From assembly GCA_049644345.1 (NCBI GenBank), contig JBARRS010000127.1, positions 1 to 9,615 on the forward strand: 9,615 nucleotides of DNA, given 5' to 3'. Below the pieces are notes generated by a model. The model saw only the letters and a program-made list of their open reading frames with translations, did no database searches and was not told where the DNA came from. The first letter of the stretch is position 1, and every line of letters starts with the position of its first letter. The translations under genes and the position numbers were made by a program. Positions 1 to 9,129 of this stretch are shown piece by piece. The stretch is from JBARRS01 sp049644345 (GTDB lineage: Bacteria > Actinomycetota > Thermoleophilia > Gaiellales > Gaiellaceae).

Positions 1-121
1 GATCTGCATCGAGCCGTCGATCGCGATCGACGGCGCTGGCGTGATGAAGCTCGAGGACGACGTCCTGATCACCGACGACGGCTGTGAGCTCCTCACGGAG
101 AGCGAGCGCGGCTTGTCCTAG
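1..121 (+). CDS. M24-family metallopeptidase (Xaa-Pro peptidase type), C-terminal end only
   Basis: The frame starting at base 2 is open to the TAG at 119-121 and gives the last 39 residues of a protein whose start lies outside the window. It contains IEPSIAI followed by GVMKLEDDVLITDDGCELLT. This is the usual tail of M24 'pita-bread' metallopeptidases such as Xaa-Pro aminopeptidase or dipeptidase, which cut the bond before or after proline in peptides in the cytoplasm. In that family the Glu of the IEP motif and the Glu of the LED motif are both metal ligands, and both are present. The gene converges on the NlpC/P60 remnant, and the two stop codons overlap. Whether it is an aminopeptidase, a dipeptidase or another M24 member (creatinase-like) cannot be told from the tail. 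Confidence 0.8.
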   Translation, partial: ICIEPSIAIDGAGVMKLEDDVLITDDGCELLTESERGLS

Positions 122-285
122 AGGCGCACGAAGCGGACCGGGCCGGTCGCCAGGGCTCGCTCGAGCGGCTCCTCGACCACTCCATCGACCCCTTCCCGCT
201 GCGTCGCGTGGAGGATGCGGCCGGCGCCCAGCCAGAAGGCGATGTGGTGGACGCGCCTCGAGGCGGCAGGAGCGCAACTCGGCCG
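118..285 (-). pseudogene. NlpC/P60 (C40) cell-wall peptidase, C-terminal remnant
   Basis: On the - strand, 55 codons are open between two consecutive in-frame stops (TAA TAA, bases 286-291) and a TAG at 118-120. The peptide contains RRVHHIAFWLGAGRILHATQ and ends VEEPLERALATGPVRFVRL. This is the C-terminal half of the NlpC/P60 fold, a family of cysteine peptidases that cut peptidoglycan stem peptides. The family's catalytic His (second His of HHIAF) and the third polar residue (His of ILHAT) are kept. The N-terminal half with the catalytic Cys is absent, and there is no ATG, GTG or TTG start in the open stretch. The sigma gene stops only 7 bases beyond the two stops (299-301), in another frame, so this is not a frameshifted extension of it. 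The reading as a dead gene fragment is an inference; the sequence match to the family is strong for so short a piece. Confidence 0.7.
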
Positions 286-298
286 TTATTAGCGCCTT

Positions 299-1426
<1,128 letters not shown>

Positions 1427-1431
1427 TGTAA

Positions 1432-1444
1432 GAGGATTCTCCTC
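1432..1444 (-). promoter_or_regulatory. Small hairpin containing the ribosome-binding site of the sigma gene
   Basis: In the mRNA sense (- strand) the sequence is GAGGA-GAA-TCCTC, a perfect 5-bp stem with a 3-base loop. The AGGAG it contains is the only convincing Shine-Dalgarno sequence upstream of the GTG start at 1424-1426. When folded, the ribosome-binding site would be partly hidden. The stem is short, so a regulatory role is only a suggestion. Confidence 0.3.
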
Positions 1445-1509
1445 GGTCGGCCAGGGTGAACCCGTCGGCGAGGCCGCTCACAGCGACTGAAACGAGTTCC
1501 TTCGCCTTC

Positions 1510-3684
1510 TTATTCCGCGACGGCGGCCTCTTTGGTTTGCCGACTCTGGGGAAAATCGAACTCGACCTTCCCTTCTTCGTTCAAGACGAGCCGCGCCCGA
1601 AAAGGTTTGCCGGCACGTGAGCGAAAGCCTGAGAGGACCTCCTTCGTCCGCCCCTCCTCGAGCAGCTGCCGGGCGATCTCCGGGGTGAGCGTGCGGCCAG
1701 CGACGCGCTTCCAGATCACAAAGCCGCAGCCCGGCTCCTCGCGGCTCTTCCAGCTCGTGCAGCCGTACGCGCGTGAGTTCTCGCGGATGATCTCGCCCGT
1801 CTCGGCGCCGCAGCGCGGGCAGGGCCCGAGCTCGACGCGCACGGGCCGCAGCTTCTCCTTGTCGAGAGCGGCGATCTGCTCGACCGTCGAGGCGGTGAAC
1901 CCGGCGATGTCCTTGATGAAGCGGTCGCGGTCTCCTCTGCCCTGCTCGATGTCAGTGAGACGCTTCTCCCAGTCGCCGGTCAGCTCCGGCGAGGTGAGCG
2001 GGTGCTGCTCGAGCATCGTGATCACCTGCATGCCCTTCGGCGTCGGCTGGAGCTCCTTGCTGACGCGCTCGATGTACTCGCGGCGAATCAGCGTCTCGAT
2101 CGTCTCGGCTCGGGTCGCCGGCGTTCCGAGCCCGCTCTCCTTCATCGCCTCGCGCGCCTCGTCGTCCTCGACGAGCTTGCCTGCTGTCTCCATCGCGGAG
2201 AGGAGCGTCGCCTCCGAGTAGCGCGGCGGGGGCTTCGTCTCCTTCGCCTCGGCCTCCGCCGAGATGCAGCGAACCGTCTGACCCTGCTCCAGCGGCGGTA
2301 GCTCGCCGCTCTCCGCATCGGTCTCGTCGTCCGGCTTGCGCTCCTCGTCGGCCTCAAGGCCGTAGACCCCGCGCCACCCCGCTTCGAGCGTGATCTTGCC
2401 ACGCGTTCGAAACCGCTCGTCCTCCACCTCGGTGATGACGGTCGTGCGGGCGTAGCGGGCCGGCGAGTGGAAGGCGGCGAGGAAGCGCCGCGCGATCAGG
2501 TCGAAGACGCGGCGTTCGTCGGGCGAGAAGACGGAGACGTCGTGCTCGACGTCGGTCGGAATGATCGCGTGGTGGTCGCCGACGCGCGCGTCGTTGACGA
2601 CGCGGCCGAGCGGCAGCTGCTGGAGCCCGAGCACGAACTCGGCGAAGGGGCGGTAGTCGTCGATGGGCGCCAGCGTCTCGGCCGTCGGCTTCAGCAGCGG
2701 GACCATGTCGCCGGAGAGGTAGCGCGAGCTCGTACGCGGATACGTGATCGCTTTCTTGTCCTCGTAGAGCGACTGCGCGGCCTGGAGGGTCCTCCGCGCC
2801 GAGAAGCCGAAGCGTCGGTTCGCGTCGCGCTGCAGCGAAGTGAGGTCGTAGAGCAGCGGTGCGCGCTCGGACTGTTCCTTGCGCTCGACCTTCTCGACCG
2901 TGCCGTCCTTGCCGTTGACCTTCTCGACGATCTGGTCAGCGCGGGTGAGATCGCCGAAGATGCGCGTCTCGTCACCTTCGAACCAGAGCCCCTCGTAACG
3001 AGGGTCGAACTGAGCGCGGACGAGACGATAGGGCTCGGGAGTGAACGCCTGGATCTCGCGCTCCCGCAGCACGATCATCGCCAGCGTAGGAGTCTGGACG
3101 CGACCGAGCGAGACGACACCGCCCACCCAGGCGCGGCCGCGGATTGTCGCGGCGCGGGTGGCGTTCATACCGACGAGCCAGTCGGCCTCGGAGCGGGAGC
3201 GCGCCGCGGCCTCGAGCGACGCGAGCTGGTCGCCGGGGCGCAGGCGCTCGAAGCCCTCGCGGATCGCCTGCTTCGTCATCGAGTTGATCCAGAGGCGCTC
3301 GACCGGCTTCTCGACGCCGGCCGTCTCGTAGATGTAGGCGAAGATCAGCTCGCCCTCGCGGCCGGCGTCACAGGCGTTGACGATCCGGTCGATGTCCTCG
3401 CGCTTCATCAGCTTGTGGATCGCGTTCAGCTGCTTCTTCGCCTTGGCGTCGCGGGGGCGGAGGCGGAACTCGTCCGGGACGATCGGCAGGTCGGCCATGC
3501 GCCACTTCTTCAGCCGCTCGTCGTAGTCCTCGGGGTCGACCAGCTCGACGAGATGACCGACGGCGAAGGTGACGACGTAGTCGTCGGACTCGAAGTAGGT
3601 GTCGTTCTTGTCGAAGCTGCCCGGCAGCGCGTCCGCGAGGTCACGGGCGACCGAGGGCTTCTCTGCGATCACGAGAGTCTTCAC
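1510..3684 (-). CDS. topB: DNA topoisomerase III (type IA, TopB)
   Basis: This 724-aa type IA topoisomerase, close in length to Bacillus-type TopB, cuts one DNA strand through a phosphotyrosine bond to relax or decatenate DNA. The Toprim domain opens with LVIAEKPSVARDLA (Glu8 of AEKPS) and carries DAGREGE at 106-112. The central domain has SLGRVQTPTL (192-201) and the active-site motif ITYPRTSSRYL with Tyr315. The SGLGTPATRAETIETLI motif (517-533) is the conserved type IA segment near the C-terminal side of the core. The tail carries a four-Cys element (Cys622, 625, 642, 653) and a GFRSRAGKPFRARLVL topoisomerase C-terminal repeat. AEKPS and DAGREGE, rather than VESPAKA and TDPDREGE, separate it from housekeeping topoisomerase I. 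The start is GTG at 3682-3684 with a weak GGTGA 7 bases upstream. It is divergent from the plsC-like gene and upstream of the sigma gene. Confidence 0.93.
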   Translation of the reverse strand: MKTLVIAEKPSVARDLADALPGSFDKNDTYFESDDYVVTFAVGHLVELVDPEDYDERLKKWRMADLPIVPDEFRLRPRDAKAKKQLNAIHKLMKREDIDRIVNACDAGREGELIFAYIYETAGVEKPVERLWINSMTKQAIREGFERLRPGDQLASLEAAARSRSEADWLVGMNATRAATIRGRAWVGGVVSLGRVQTPTLAMIVLREREIQAFTPEPYRLVRAQFDPRYEGLWFEGDETRIFGDLTRADQIVEKVNGKDGTVEKVERKEQSERAPLLYDLTSLQRDANRRFGFSARRTLQAAQSLYEDKKAITYPRTSSRYLSGDMVPLLKPTAETLAPIDDYRPFAEFVLGLQQLPLGRVVNDARVGDHHAIIPTDVEHDVSVFSPDERRVFDLIARRFLAAFHSPARYARTTVITEVEDERFRTRGKITLEAGWRGVYGLEADEERKPDDETDAESGELPPLEQGQTVRCISAEAEAKETKPPPRYSEATLLSAMETAGKLVEDDEAREAMKESGLGTPATRAETIETLIRREYIERVSKELQPTPKGMQVITMLEQHPLTSPELTGDWEKRLTDIEQGRGDRDRFIKDIAGFTASTVEQIAALDKEKLRPVRVELGPCPRCGAETGEIIRENSRAYGCTSWKSREEPGCGFVIWKRVAGRTLTPEIARQLLEEGRTKEVLSGFRSRAGKPFRARLVLNEEGKVEFDFPQSRQTKEAAVAE

Positions 3685-3760
3685 TGCGAAATCACCATAG
3701 CGAACGGTTCCTCGGTCGCCTTTCTCCCGAATCGCGCCGGATCTGTGACGATCCCGGCCG
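3685..3760. promoter_or_regulatory. Divergent intergenic region between topB and the acyltransferase gene
   Basis: These 76 bases separate two outward-facing genes, so promoters for both are expected here. On the - strand a TATGGT lies close to the topB start and could be a -10 box, but I see no matching -35 hexamer at 16-18 bases. Nothing convincing is visible for the + strand. No clear inverted repeat stands out. Confidence 0.35.
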
Positions 3761-4366
3761 ATGTCTCGGGCCTTCTATCTCTTCGCCGGAACGGTCAGCT
3801 GGCCGTTCGTGAAGCTGCTGAGGATTCGGGCTCGAGGGGCTGAAGACCTGCCTCCGGGCGGCTTCGTGCTCGCCGCGAACCACCTCTCGAACTTCGACCC
3901 GTGGGCGCTCGGGATGCCGCTCTTTCCGCGGCGCTTCCTGCGCTTCATGGCCAAACGGGAGCTGTACTGGCCGCCGCTCAGCTGGCTGCTGGGGGCCGTC
4001 GGCGCCTTTCCAGTCAGCCGCGGGGAAGCGGATGTCGAGGCCTTCCGGACCGCGGTGCGGCTCGTGCGCTCGGGCGAGATCGTGGCGATGTTTCCAGAGG
4101 GGACGCGGCGACGAAAGGGATTTCTCAAGCGATTAAAGCCGCATGCACACACAGGAACGGCCCGGGTCGCGCTCGCGGCCGGCGCGCCGCTCGTCCCGGC
4201 GGCGATCAAGGGGACCGAACGGCTGACCCGGCTCGGGCCCCTGCGCGTCGCCTACGGGCGGCCGCTTCAGCTCGAGGACCTCGCGGGACGGCCCCGGAGC
4301 GAAGCCGCCCGCGTCGCGACCTCGCGGCTGATGGAGGAAATCGGCAGGCTCGAGGAATCCCTGTGA
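3761..4366 (+). CDS. plsC: 1-acyl-sn-glycerol-3-phosphate acyltransferase family protein (PlsC-like)
   Basis: This 201-aa enzyme belongs to the PlsC/LPLAT family, which moves an acyl chain from acyl-ACP or acyl-CoA onto lysophosphatidic acid to give phosphatidic acid at the inner face of the membrane. The catalytic motif NHLSNFDP places His41 and Asp46 in the H-x4-D arrangement. The substrate-binding motif FPEGTRR is at 111-117, and the late motif GAPLVPAAIKGT is at 141-152. A hydrophobic N-terminus (residues 4-20) may touch the membrane. The length is normal for short actinobacterial members. The start is ATG at 3761; the upstream ribosome site is weak. It is the first gene of a rightward unit, and its TGA overlaps the exonuclease GTG. 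The exact acyl acceptor cannot be read from sequence, and a related role in another lipid is possible. Confidence 0.88.
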   Translation: MSRAFYLFAGTVSWPFVKLLRIRARGAEDLPPGGFVLAANHLSNFDPWALGMPLFPRRFLRFMAKRELYWPPLSWLLGAVGAFPVSRGEADVEAFRTAVRLVRSGEIVAMFPEGTRRRKGFLKRLKPHAHTGTARVALAAGAPLVPAAIKGTERLTRLGPLRVAYGRPLQLEDLAGRPRSEAARVATSRLMEEIGRLEESL

Positions 4367-5147
4367 CGCAGCCGCTGCTCGTCGTCGACGGCGACTCGTT
4401 CGCGCACCGCGCATACCACGCGCTGCCGAAGACGATCAGACGGGCCGAGCGACGCCCCGCCGGTGCCCTCGTGGGCTTCGCGAACATGCTCCTGCGCCTG
4501 TGGGAGAGCGAGCAGCCGCGGGCGATCCTCGTCGCCTGGGACACGCTCGAAGTGGCGACATACCGACACGAGGCGTTTGCCGGGTACCAGGCCGGGCGTG
4601 TGTTCGATCCCGAGCTTCTCGAGCAGCTCGACATGATGCCGCAGCTCGTCGAGGCGTTCGGCTTCGCAGTGGCGAAGGCCGCGGGCTACGAAGCGGACGA
4701 CTTCCTCGCGGCGGCCGTCAAACGCGAGGAGCGGCGCGGCGGCCGGACGCTCGTTGCAACGTCCGATCGTGACGCCTTCCAGCTCGCGAGCGAGCGTACG
4801 ACTATCCTCCAGCCAATCCGCGGCGTTTCGGAGCTCGCGCGCGTGGGACCAAAGGAGGTGCGTGAGCGCTATGGAGTCGAGCCGCGCCAGGTGCCGGACT
4901 TCATCGCGCTGCGGGGCGATCCATCCGACCGGCTGCCGGGAGCCCGCGGCGTCGGGCCGAAGACGGCTGCCGACCTCCTCCGACAGTACGGCTCGCTCGA
5001 GAAGGCGCTGCAGGCGGGACGCTTCGCCGCGCAGGCGGAGGAACTGCGCCTCTACTGGCGAATTGCCACCCTCGACGCCTCCGCTCCTCTCCCCTCCATC
5101 CGGAGCCATAAGCCCTCCTGGGCGGAGGCGTCCTCCCTCCTCGACGA

Positions 5148-6044
<897 letters not shown>

Positions 6045-6045
6045 G

Positions 6046-6074
6046 AACGGCCGGCCTATGGGAGGCCGGCCGTT
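6046..6074 (+). terminator. Rho-independent terminator of the plsC-exonuclease-deacetylase unit
   Basis: A perfect 12-bp stem, AACGGCCGGCCT (6046-6057) with AGGCCGGCCGTT (6063-6074), closes a 5-base loop (ATGGG). It begins 2 bases after the deacetylase stop codon. The stem's own 3' end plus the next base give a short TTT, so the U-tract is minimal, as is common in high-GC genomes. The symmetrical A and T ends mean it could also stop transcripts coming from the response-regulator side. Confidence 0.85.
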
Positions 6075-6109
6075 TCGACTACCGAGGAAGCACAGAAGCC
6101 ACCGCGCTT

Positions 6110-6132
6110 CGACACCGAGGAGAAAAGTGTCG
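6110..6132. repeat. Inverted repeat in the gap between two convergent genes
   Basis: CGACAC (6110-6115) and GTGTCG (6127-6132) are perfect complements separated by 11 bases. The repeat lies in the gap between the deacetylase gene and the response-regulator gene. It may be chance or part of a read-through transcript fold. Confidence 0.3.
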
Positions 6133-6158
6133 CACTCAATATCGGCCTCGAAGCCCTG

Positions 6159-6175
6159 TCGCCTATCGCCTAGGC
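6159..6175. repeat. Tandem 7-mer duplication with embedded inverted repeat
   Basis: TCGCCTA occurs twice in direct succession (6159-6165 and 6166-6172). GCCTA (6161-6165) also pairs with TAGGC (6171-6175) across a 5-base loop. This is a small sequence curiosity in non-coding DNA with no assigned function. Confidence 0.35.
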
Positions 6176-6198
6176 CACACCCACCGTGGGCGATTCGC

Positions 6199-6217
6199 AT
6201 CCCCCGCCGTGGGGGAT
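6199..6217 (-). terminator. Hairpin downstream of the response-regulator gene, probable terminator
   Basis: ATCCCCC (6199-6205) pairs with GGGGGAT (6211-6217) around a 5-base loop, giving a 7-bp stem. On the - strand it starts 6 bases after the response-regulator stop codon (TAA, 6224-6226). A second small stem, CCCAC/GTGGG at 6180-6190, follows. No T-run is present on either side, so this is a weaker terminator call than the one at 6046-6074. Confidence 0.55.
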
Positions 6218-6223
6218 CCTGCG

Positions 6224-6868
6224 TTAACTCCTGGCAGCAGCCAGAGCCTCGAGCGCCTGCCGGCGTGAGGAGACGCCGAGCTTGCGGAGCAGGCTCTTCA
6301 CGTGCGAGCGAACGGTGTGCTCGGAGATGAACAGGCGCTTGGCGATCTCGTCCGTTCCCAGGTGGTCGTCGAGAAGCAGCAGCACTTCGACCTCGCGGGC
6401 GGAGAGCACCGCGGCGATCGAGTCCGGCACGCCGGCCTGTCGGCCACTGCCGTTGCGCACCTGCTCGAGCAGCCGGCGCGCGACCGCACCCGAAAGCGCG
6501 GCCTCGCCGTGCGCCGCGCCGCGGAGGTACTCGACGATCCGCTCGGGCGGCTCGCTCTTCAGCAGGTAGCCGGCCGCACCTCCTCGGATCGCACCGAGCA
6601 GGTTCTCCTCGGTTCCCGACGCAGTCAGCACGACGACCTCGCAGGCCGGCGCCGCTTCGCGCAGGCGTGGCAGGGCCTGCAGACCGTCGAGGCCTGGCAT
6701 CGAGAGGTCGAGCAGCACGAGCTCCGGCTGAAGCCGCCTCGCCAGCTCGACGGCCTCCTCGCCGTCGGCTGCTTCGCCCGCCACCGAGAAGCCGTTCCGG
6801 TCGAGAAGCATCGCAAGCGCCTCGCGCGTGAGTGGATGGTCGTCGACGATGAGGATCCTGGTTGCCAT
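6224..6868 (-). CDS. NarL/LuxR-family DNA-binding response regulator
   Basis: This 214-aa two-component output protein has a receiver domain (about 4-118) followed by a LuxR-type DNA-binding domain (about 154-211). The receiver has the acidic pair Asp9-Asp10 (ILIVDDHPLTREAL), the phosphorylation site Asp54 (LVLLDLSMPGLDG), the switch Thr82 (VVLTASG) and Lys104 (GYLLKSEPP). The effector domain reads LSAREVEVLLLL, then EIAKRLFISEHTVRSHVKSL with LLRKLGVSSRRQAL, the standard helix-turn-helix. The start is ATG at 6866-6868 with only a weak AAAG upstream. The neighbouring histidine kinase is transcribed away from it across a 50-bp gap, so the two are likely partners although not in one operon. Its target genes are unknown. 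A self-binding site in the shared gap is a reasonable inference. Confidence 0.93.
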   Translation of the reverse strand: MATRILIVDDHPLTREALAMLLDRNGFSVAGEAADGEEAVELARRLQPELVLLDLSMPGLDGLQALPRLREAAPACEVVVLTASGTEENLLGAIRGGAAGYLLKSEPPERIVEYLRGAAHGEAALSGAVARRLLEQVRNGSGRQAGVPDSIAAVLSAREVEVLLLLDDHLGTDEIAKRLFISEHTVRSHVKSLLRKLGVSSRRQALEALAAARS

Positions 6869-6918
6869 AGCCGCTTTCGACCCTTATCGGCCGGAAGGTT
6901 GCTGCCGACAAGGGGAAT
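6869..6918. promoter_or_regulatory. Divergent promoter region between response regulator and kinase
   Basis: Only 50 bases separate the two start codons. For the - strand, TTGTCG (complement of 6906-6911), a 17-base spacer and GATAAG (complement of 6883-6888) make a fair sigma-70 promoter, matching 4/6 and 4/6 to the consensus. For the + strand, TTGCCA (6862-6867, 5/6 match), a 17-base spacer and TATCGG (6885-6890, 3/6 match) is possible but weaker. The two would share bases 6885-6888, so polymerases would compete. CCTT (6882-6885) and AAGG (6895-6898) form a short inverted repeat in the middle that could be an operator half-site pair. Confidence 0.4.
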
Positions 6919-8301
6919 GTGACACGTCGCGAAGACAGTCAATACGAGTCCTGGCTCCTGGGCCAGGCGCTGCTGCTCGGCCTGCTGGGAGCCACTCTGG
7001 CGCTCTTCGTCGCGTACCCGAGCCTGCGCTCGAGCTTCTCGGCGCCCCAGGCGCGGCTCGTGCTCGACACGACCGTCACGGCAGCCGCCGTGATCGTCGC
7101 CGTGCTCGCCGGCGTCCGCTTCTCGCTCGAGGGTCGGTGGCTCGAGCTGCTGCTGTGCGGCGGTTTCTGGACCGTGGCTGTGTCGAACGTCGCGTTCGTG
7201 ATCGCTCCCGTGCTCGGCGGATCGCCGATCCATCGCGTCGAGGCCTGGGCGAACGTGGCCGGCAAGCTGATCGGGTGGTCGCTGCTCGCCGCCGCACCGT
7301 TCGTGCCTGGGCGAGTGACCGCGCGACGGGGCGCGCTGCTCCGGCTTCTGGCCGTGATCGCCGTCGCGCTCGCCGCTCTTTGGGCCTTCGCTCACGCTCT
7401 CGGGCCGGGACTCCCGCCCTTTACGCCGCAGTCGGACGGAAGCGCGCGCTTCCAGGTGATGACGGCGCTCGCGCTGCAGGCGCTGCTGCGGCTGGTCGCA
7501 CTCGTCGGCTTCGGTCTCCGCTTCCGGAAGTACGGCGAGGACCTCGACCGTTGGCTTGCCCTCGCTGCCTCGCTCGCGCTCTTCGCCGAGCTGCACTACG
7601 TCTTCACGCCGCAGATCTCGGGCCACTCGATCTCCCAGGGCGACTTTCTTCGCCTGCTCGCGTACGTCGTGCTGCTCGTGGGGGTCTGGCGTGCGATCCA
7701 GAGCGCCGAGTTCGGGCGCGCCGTCGCAGACGAGCGGGCCCGCGTCGCGCGCGAGATCCATGACGGGCTGGCCCAGTACCTGTTCGCGGTCTCGACGCAC
7801 GCGAGCATGCTCCAGGCGGGAGCTCCGCAGGAGGAGACAATCGCCCAGCTCCGCGAGGCGGCTCAGGCCGCTCAGCAGGAGGCGAAGTTCGCCGTGCTGG
7901 CGCTGTCGTCGGCCGGCGGCACCGCGCCGTTCGACGCGGCTCTACGCCGCTACGTGGACTTCCTCACGGCCGACGGCCGGCTCGAGGTCGACCTCGAGAT
8001 CGACAAGGGGATTCAGCTCGCCGCCGACGAGCAAATCGAGATCTTCCGCATCGTCCAGGAGGGGCTCGCGAACGCGCGCAAACACGCGGGCGCCCGCTGC
8101 GCCGAGGTGAGGATCGCGCAGCGGGGCGGCGAGCGCGTCGTCACGATCCGGGACGACGGCGCGGGCTTCGACGAGGAATCAATTGCGGCCGGCCAGGGCC
8201 TTAAGAACATGCGCGCACGCAGCGCCACCATCGGGGGCGGCTTCAAGCTTCGCTCGCGGCCCGGCGAGGGCACTGCGCTCGAGGTCATCCTCCGCACCTA
8301 A
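6919..8301 (+). CDS. Membrane-bound sensor histidine kinase (HisKA_3 type)
   Basis: This 460-aa kinase, of the class that partners NarL-type regulators, phosphorylates itself on His and passes the phosphate to a response regulator. The first 265 residues hold about seven or eight hydrophobic segments (roughly 12-32, 50-69, 76-98, 115-131, 139-161, 178-200, 211-230, 243-260) with no obvious extracellular sensor domain, so sensing probably happens in or at the membrane. The dimerisation/phosphoacceptor motif is ERARVAREIHDGLAQYL with His281. The ATPase domain shows the N box (EIFRIVQEGLANARKHAGA, Asn385), the G1 box (DDGAGFD, 412-418) and the G2 box (GQGLKNMRARSATIGG). The start is GTG at 6919; AGGGGA sits only 2 bases before it, and an in-frame TAG at 6868-6870 rules out an upstream start. 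The N-terminal membrane module is not one I can name. Its likely partner is the adjacent divergent regulator. Confidence 0.92.
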   Translation: MTRREDSQYESWLLGQALLLGLLGATLALFVAYPSLRSSFSAPQARLVLDTTVTAAAVIVAVLAGVRFSLEGRWLELLLCGGFWTVAVSNVAFVIAPVLGGSPIHRVEAWANVAGKLIGWSLLAAAPFVPGRVTARRGALLRLLAVIAVALAALWAFAHALGPGLPPFTPQSDGSARFQVMTALALQALLRLVALVGFGLRFRKYGEDLDRWLALAASLALFAELHYVFTPQISGHSISQGDFLRLLAYVVLLVGVWRAIQSAEFGRAVADERARVAREIHDGLAQYLFAVSTHASMLQAGAPQEETIAQLREAAQAAQQEAKFAVLALSSAGGTAPFDAALRRYVDFLTADGRLEVDLEIDKGIQLAADEQIEIFRIVQEGLANARKHAGARCAEVRIAQRGGERVVTIRDDGAGFDEESIAAGQGLKNMRARSATIGGGFKLRSRPGEGTALEVILRT

Positions 8302-8305
8302 CTGT

Positions 8306-8324
8306 GCCGCTGTCGTCTAGCGGC
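8306..8324. terminator. Hairpin between convergent kinase and transglycosylase genes
   Basis: GCCGCT (8306-8311) pairs with AGCGGC (8319-8324) over a 7-base loop. It lies just after the kinase stop (8299-8301) and overlaps the transglycosylase stop (8317-8319). There is no T-run. It may serve as a weak shared terminator for the two converging transcripts. Confidence 0.35.
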
Positions 8325-9129
8325 CGGGCCCCGTCAGCCGTAGGAGGCCCCGCGGCGTTCGGACGAACACCTGCCTGCTGTAAAGCTCGTAATAGGCGCG
8401 CTCGTCTCTGCGGATCACACGCACGTACCGCAGCACCGCGTCGACATAGAGCCAGGACGGGTTGTAACGGAAGAGCGCGCGGCGGTAGTTGCGCGGCGCG
8501 CCGTTCGTGTGCAGGTAGTTCGCCGCGCCGAGGATCGCGTCGTGCGGGTCGTGAATGTTTCCACCGAGACCGTAGGCGCGCCACGTTGACGGCAGAAACT
8601 GCATCGGTCCCTGCGCACCCGCGGCGCTCGCGCTCCTGAGCTTGTTGTACGCCGACTCGACGAAGTTCACCGCAGCGAGCAACTGCCACGCCACGCCGAA
8701 TCGCCGCTCGCCCTCCCTGTAGTAGTGACGCAGCCGGTCGGCCGGCTCAGCCCGCCCGATTCTGAACGCGCCCACCGGCCGCGGCCGCGAGAGGCGCCCG
8801 AGCTCCCGTCGCGCGAGGACGTCGTCTCGCGCAGCGCGAGCGAGCTGCGGGGGCAGCCGTCTCAGGGTCGTGGTCGCGAGGCGAGGATTCGCGGCGAGCA
8901 GAATGTAGATCCGCTGCTGGTAGAGCGCGTCGAGTGTCACGTCCTCCGGCGGGCCGCTCTGGGCCGGGTTGCGCAGGCCGCGCCAGCGATCGATTGCCGC
9001 CCGAAGGTCTTGCGCAGTCTGTGAGACCCGCTGTGCCAGCAGTTGCGGCTCGTGCGGGATCGGCGCGTTCGGGGGCGGCGCGCTGACGGCGGACGACCAG
9101 AGCGCCGCGATCGCGAGCAGCTTGGCCAC
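8317..9129 (-). CDS. Secreted lytic transglycosylase (SLT domain)
   Basis: This 270-aa enzyme belongs to the family that cleaves the MurNAc-GlcNAc bond of peptidoglycan, leaving an anhydro-MurNAc end. I start it at GTG 9127-9129, which opens a signal-peptide-like N-terminus (AKLLAIAALWSSAVSA, then a Pro-rich stretch); upstream of this the same frame crosses the terminator and the antisense of the recombinase gene. A helical linker region follows (about 27-135). The SLT domain (about 138-245) shows WQLLAAVNFVESAYNKL with catalytic Glu158, then GAQGPMQFLPSTW (171-183), DPHDAILGAANYLHTNG (194-210) and ALFRYNPSWLYVDAVLRY (218-235). No Shine-Dalgarno is seen; the bases before GTG read CACCTCCT in the mRNA sense. 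The +1 Pro after AVSA is unfavourable for signal peptidase I, so the cleavage site is open. The gene probably acts outside the membrane in wall remodelling. Confidence 0.87.
   Translation of the reverse strand: MAKLLAIAALWSSAVSAPPPNAPIPHEPQLLAQRVSQTAQDLRAAIDRWRGLRNPAQSGPPEDVTLDALYQQRIYILLAANPRLATTTLRRLPPQLARAARDDVLARRELGRLSRPRPVGAFRIGRAEPADRLRHYYREGERRFGVAWQLLAAVNFVESAYNKLRSASAAGAQGPMQFLPSTWRAYGLGGNIHDPHDAILGAANYLHTNGAPRNYRRALFRYNPSWLYVDAVLRYVRVIRRDERAYYELYSRQVFVRTPRGLLRLTGPGR

Noticed and set aside
2467..3843. 458-codon open frame on the + strand opposite topB
   Set aside because: Low-complexity shadow translation typical of high-GC DNA. The - strand frame has complete type IA topoisomerase motifs across the same bases.
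3901..4362. Upstream extension of the exonuclease frame
   Set aside because: It reads the acyltransferase gene in the wrong frame. The GTG at 4363 has a good ribosome site and gives the family's normal N-terminus.
6625..7800. 391-codon - strand open frame spanning kinase and regulator genes
   Set aside because: It is antisense to the kinase and out of frame with the regulator. The product is rich in R, E, Q, S and G with no recognisable domain.
8302..8350. tRNA-like string (GTCTAGCGGC) after the kinase gene
   Set aside because: It resembles part of a tRNA D-arm, but no acceptor stem, anticodon arm or T-loop can be assembled, and the region codes for the transglycosylase C-terminus.
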